DNA of 6,506 nt, taken from positions 1-6,506 of the forward strand of contig JBHWQC010000130.1 of the NCBI GenBank assembly GCA_043425375.1, in the 5' to 3' direction. How positions within the stretch are numbered: the stretch's first letter is position 1; every line of letters starts with the position of its first letter. This document shows, piece by piece, positions 4,937 through 6,506 of the stretch. A program made the position numbers and the translations under genes. The DNA comes from Atopostipes sp043425375 (GTDB lineage Bacteria > Bacillota > Bacilli > Lactobacillales > Carnobacteriaceae_A). Below the pieces are notes generated by a model. That model saw only the letters and a list, made by a program, of their open reading frames with translations. It was not told where the DNA came from and did no database searches.

Positions 4937-6097
4937 ATGAAACTAGCATTTAGTATTGGGATGCGCTTTTTGAACAAAAGCAAAGGGCAAACGCTCTTAA
5001 TTATTATCGGGATTGTGATCGGAGTAGCGGTCCAAGTTTTTGTCGGCTCACTGATTGACGGCCTGCAAGTGTCCTTAGTCGACGGCACAATTGGCAGCCA
5101 GCCCCATGTGACCATTGTCGCTGAAGAATCGGGGGAGACTTTTGAAGAAGATGCGGATTTAATCGCCGATTTGACTGAAGAGGAACGCTTAACGGCCGTA
5201 TCCCCCTCCTTTAGTCGCAACGGCTTTGTTTTGCAAAATGAAGACGAGACGACTGGTGTACTGCTCCGCGGCTTTGATTTAGAAGCTGCTGATGACATCT
5301 ATGACTTAGAAGAAGCCTTGGTGGAAGGTGAGATGCCAGCAGGGGCCAATGAAGTGCTGATTGGGACAGATTTTGCGGATGAGACGGGGCTTGCTCCTGG
5401 AGAAACCGTTGAGTTTGTCGCAACCACCAATGAAATAGAAGAAATAGAAGTGGCCGGTGTGTTTGATTTAGGCGTATCTAGCCTCAATGAATCATGGGTG
5501 ATTTCAGAATTAGAAACCGCGCAAACTCTTTTTGAAGAAGAAGGACAGCTCTCCAATATTGAGCTGCAAGTAGCGGATGTCTTTACGGCCGGCGACATTG
5601 CAGAAGAGATTGAGAACGATTTAATGAGTGTGGGTTTGATGACGACCAACTGGGAAGAAGAAAATGAATCCCTGCTGTCCGGTTTAACGGGGCAGTCGAT
5701 TTCCTCTTATATGATTCAAGTCTTTGTGTTGATTGCGGTGCTGTTAGGGATTGCCTCCGTACTGGCGATTTCAGCGGTCCAAAAATCCAAACAACTAGGC
5801 ATTTTAAAAGCGATGGGGATTAAAGACCGCACCGCTGGCCTTATCTTCTTATTCCAAGGATTTGTTTTGGGAACAGTGGGAGCCTTAGTGGGCGCGGGTG
5901 TCGGCATTGGTTTAATGTACGGCTTTTCGACCTTTGTCAAAAATGCGGATGGCTCGGCTTTGGTACCTTTTTATGTCGATCCGCAATTTGTCACGCTCTC
6001 TGTTGTGATTGCGATTGTTGCTTCCACCATTGCCGCCTTTATTCCGGCGAAAAATTCGTCCAAATTAAATCCAATCGAGGTGATCCAAAATGGGTAA
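4937..6097 (+). CDS. ABC transporter permease, FtsX/LolC/MacB type
   Basis: A 386-residue permease with the usual plan of the family: a first membrane segment (about 19-40), a large extracytoplasmic domain (about 41-250), then three membrane segments (about 258-281, 302-330 and 353-373). The cytoplasmic loop after the second segment contains the LGILKAMG coupling-helix motif, and the C-terminus ends in the typical NPIEVIQNG. Such proteins dimerise and work with a MacB/LolD ATPase, often moving lipophilic substrates or peptides out of the membrane rather than across it. The extracytoplasmic domain is strikingly acidic: about 50 Asp/Glu, three Arg and no Lys between residues 62 and 250. The gene starts 1 nt after the B12-binding gene, with AAGGAG (4922-4927) 9 nt before the ATG, and overlaps the ATPase gene by 8 nt. 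The substrate is unknown; export of a pigment or lipid is only a possibility suggested by context. Confidence 0.9.
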   Translation: MKLAFSIGMRFLNKSKGQTLLIIIGIVIGVAVQVFVGSLIDGLQVSLVDGTIGSQPHVTIVAEESGETFEEDADLIADLTEEERLTAVSPSFSRNGFVLQNEDETTGVLLRGFDLEAADDIYDLEEALVEGEMPAGANEVLIGTDFADETGLAPGETVEFVATTNEIEEIEVAGVFDLGVSSLNESWVISELETAQTLFEEEGQLSNIELQVADVFTAGDIAEEIENDLMSVGLMTTNWEEENESLLSGLTGQSISSYMIQVFVLIAVLLGIASVLAISAVQKSKQLGILKAMGIKDRTAGLIFLFQGFVLGTVGALVGAGVGIGLMYGFSTFVKNADGSALVPFYVDPQFVTLSVVIAIVASTIAAFIPAKNSSKLNPIEVIQNG

Positions 6098-6506
6098 ATT
6101 GCTTGAATTGCAGCACATTAATAAAGTCTATGGAGACAAGGTGAAAAACCAAGTGTTGTTTGATGTCAACTTAACCTTTGAGGCGGGCAGTTTCAACTCC
6201 ATTATCGGCCAATCGGGGAGCGGCAAGTCCACCTTGATGAATATTATCGGCACCTTGGATACCCCAACGAGTGGGCAAGTCCTCGTTGACGGCCAAGATA
6301 CCTCAGCTTTAGATAAAGATGAGTTGGCGGTTTTGCGCAATGAAACGATTGGCTTTATTTTTCAATTTCATCATTTACTACCAGAATTTTCGGTGGTCGA
6401 AAATGTGTTGATGCCTGCACGTATCAAAGAGGGCAAAGTCACAAAAGAAATGCAAAAGCGAGCAGACGATTTGCTTGAAATGGTTGGATTGAGTAAAGTA
6501 AAGAAC
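6090..6506 (+). CDS. ABC transporter ATP-binding protein, LolD/MacB type (partial, cut by right edge)
   Basis: The first 139 codons of an ATPase run to the end of the window without a stop. The Walker A motif GQSGSGKST is at residues 40-48, and the Q-loop is in FIFQFHHLLPEFSVVENV (89-106, Gln92), a stretch characteristic of LolD-like subunits. The signature motif, Walker B and H-loop lie beyond the edge. The ATG lies inside the permease gene (8-nt overlap, ATGGGTAA) and is preceded by GAGGTGATCC (6077-6086), a 10-base match to the 16S rRNA tail that ends 3 nt before the start. It would energise the permease encoded just upstream. The position as last visible gene of the carotenoid operon suggests shared regulation. 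Confidence 0.93.
   Translation, partial: MGKLLELQHINKVYGDKVKNQVLFDVNLTFEAGSFNSIIGQSGSGKSTLMNIIGTLDTPTSGQVLVDGQDTSALDKDELAVLRNETIGFIFQFHHLLPEFSVVENVLMPARIKEGKVTKEMQKRADDLLEMVGLSKVKN

Noticed and set aside
4937..5649. Long minus-strand open frames opposite the permease gene
   Set aside because: They are shadows of the acidic, GAA/GAT-rich permease coding sequence, with low-complexity Ser-rich translations and no ribosome-binding sites.

Overview
The window looks like chromosomal DNA of a low-GC Gram-positive bacterium (Bacillota, class Bacilli). The ribosome-binding sites are strong and AGGAG-like, the genes are packed with 1-44 nt overlaps, and the C30 carotenoid genes crtN and crtM are the type known from staphylococci and lactic acid bacteria. 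One surface-exposed domain is extremely acidic, which would suit a marine, halotolerant or alkaliphilic relative (for example in the Carnobacteriaceae). That placement is a guess; the sequence does not fix the genus.

Layout. Positions 1-45 hold the first 15 codons of a minus-strand gene that looks like a GT1/MGT-type glycosyltransferase. A divergent promoter region follows, then a plus-strand gene for a DUF2238 (YjdF-like) membrane protein (165-791). Positions 792-1322 contain no convincing gene. This stretch holds a 42-bp tandem repeat of about 4.5 units (885-1073), a featureless AT-rich segment, and the crtN promoter, whose -10 is overlaid by nested palindromes (1271-1304).

From 1323 to the right edge there is one tightly packed plus-strand gene series: crtN (4,4'-diapophytoene desaturase), crtM (4,4'-diapophytoene synthase), a TetR-family regulator, a stand-alone cobalamin-binding protein, an FtsX/LolC/MacB-type ABC permease, and its LolD-like ATPase, which is cut by the window end. 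Apart from one 40-nt gap between crtM and the TetR gene, consecutive genes overlap or lie 1 nt apart, so an operon is likely.

How the genes may work together. CrtM joins two farnesyl diphosphates and CrtN desaturates the product to the yellow pigment 4,4'-diaponeurosporene. The most interesting part is the translationally coupled TetR / B12-binding pair inside this carotenoid operon. In the known light-responsive system (CarH/LitR), one polypeptide carries a MerR-type DNA-binding domain and a B12 photosensor domain and represses carotenoid genes in the dark. Here a B12 module with the same two-part layout (helical bundle plus Rossmann domain with an ExHxxG motif) has no DNA-binding domain and sits next to a TetR protein. 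My working hypothesis is a split, two-protein B12-dependent (possibly light-dependent) switch that acts on the palindromes at the crtN promoter and also controls the downstream ABC transporter. Family assignments are well supported by motifs; the regulatory link is inference.
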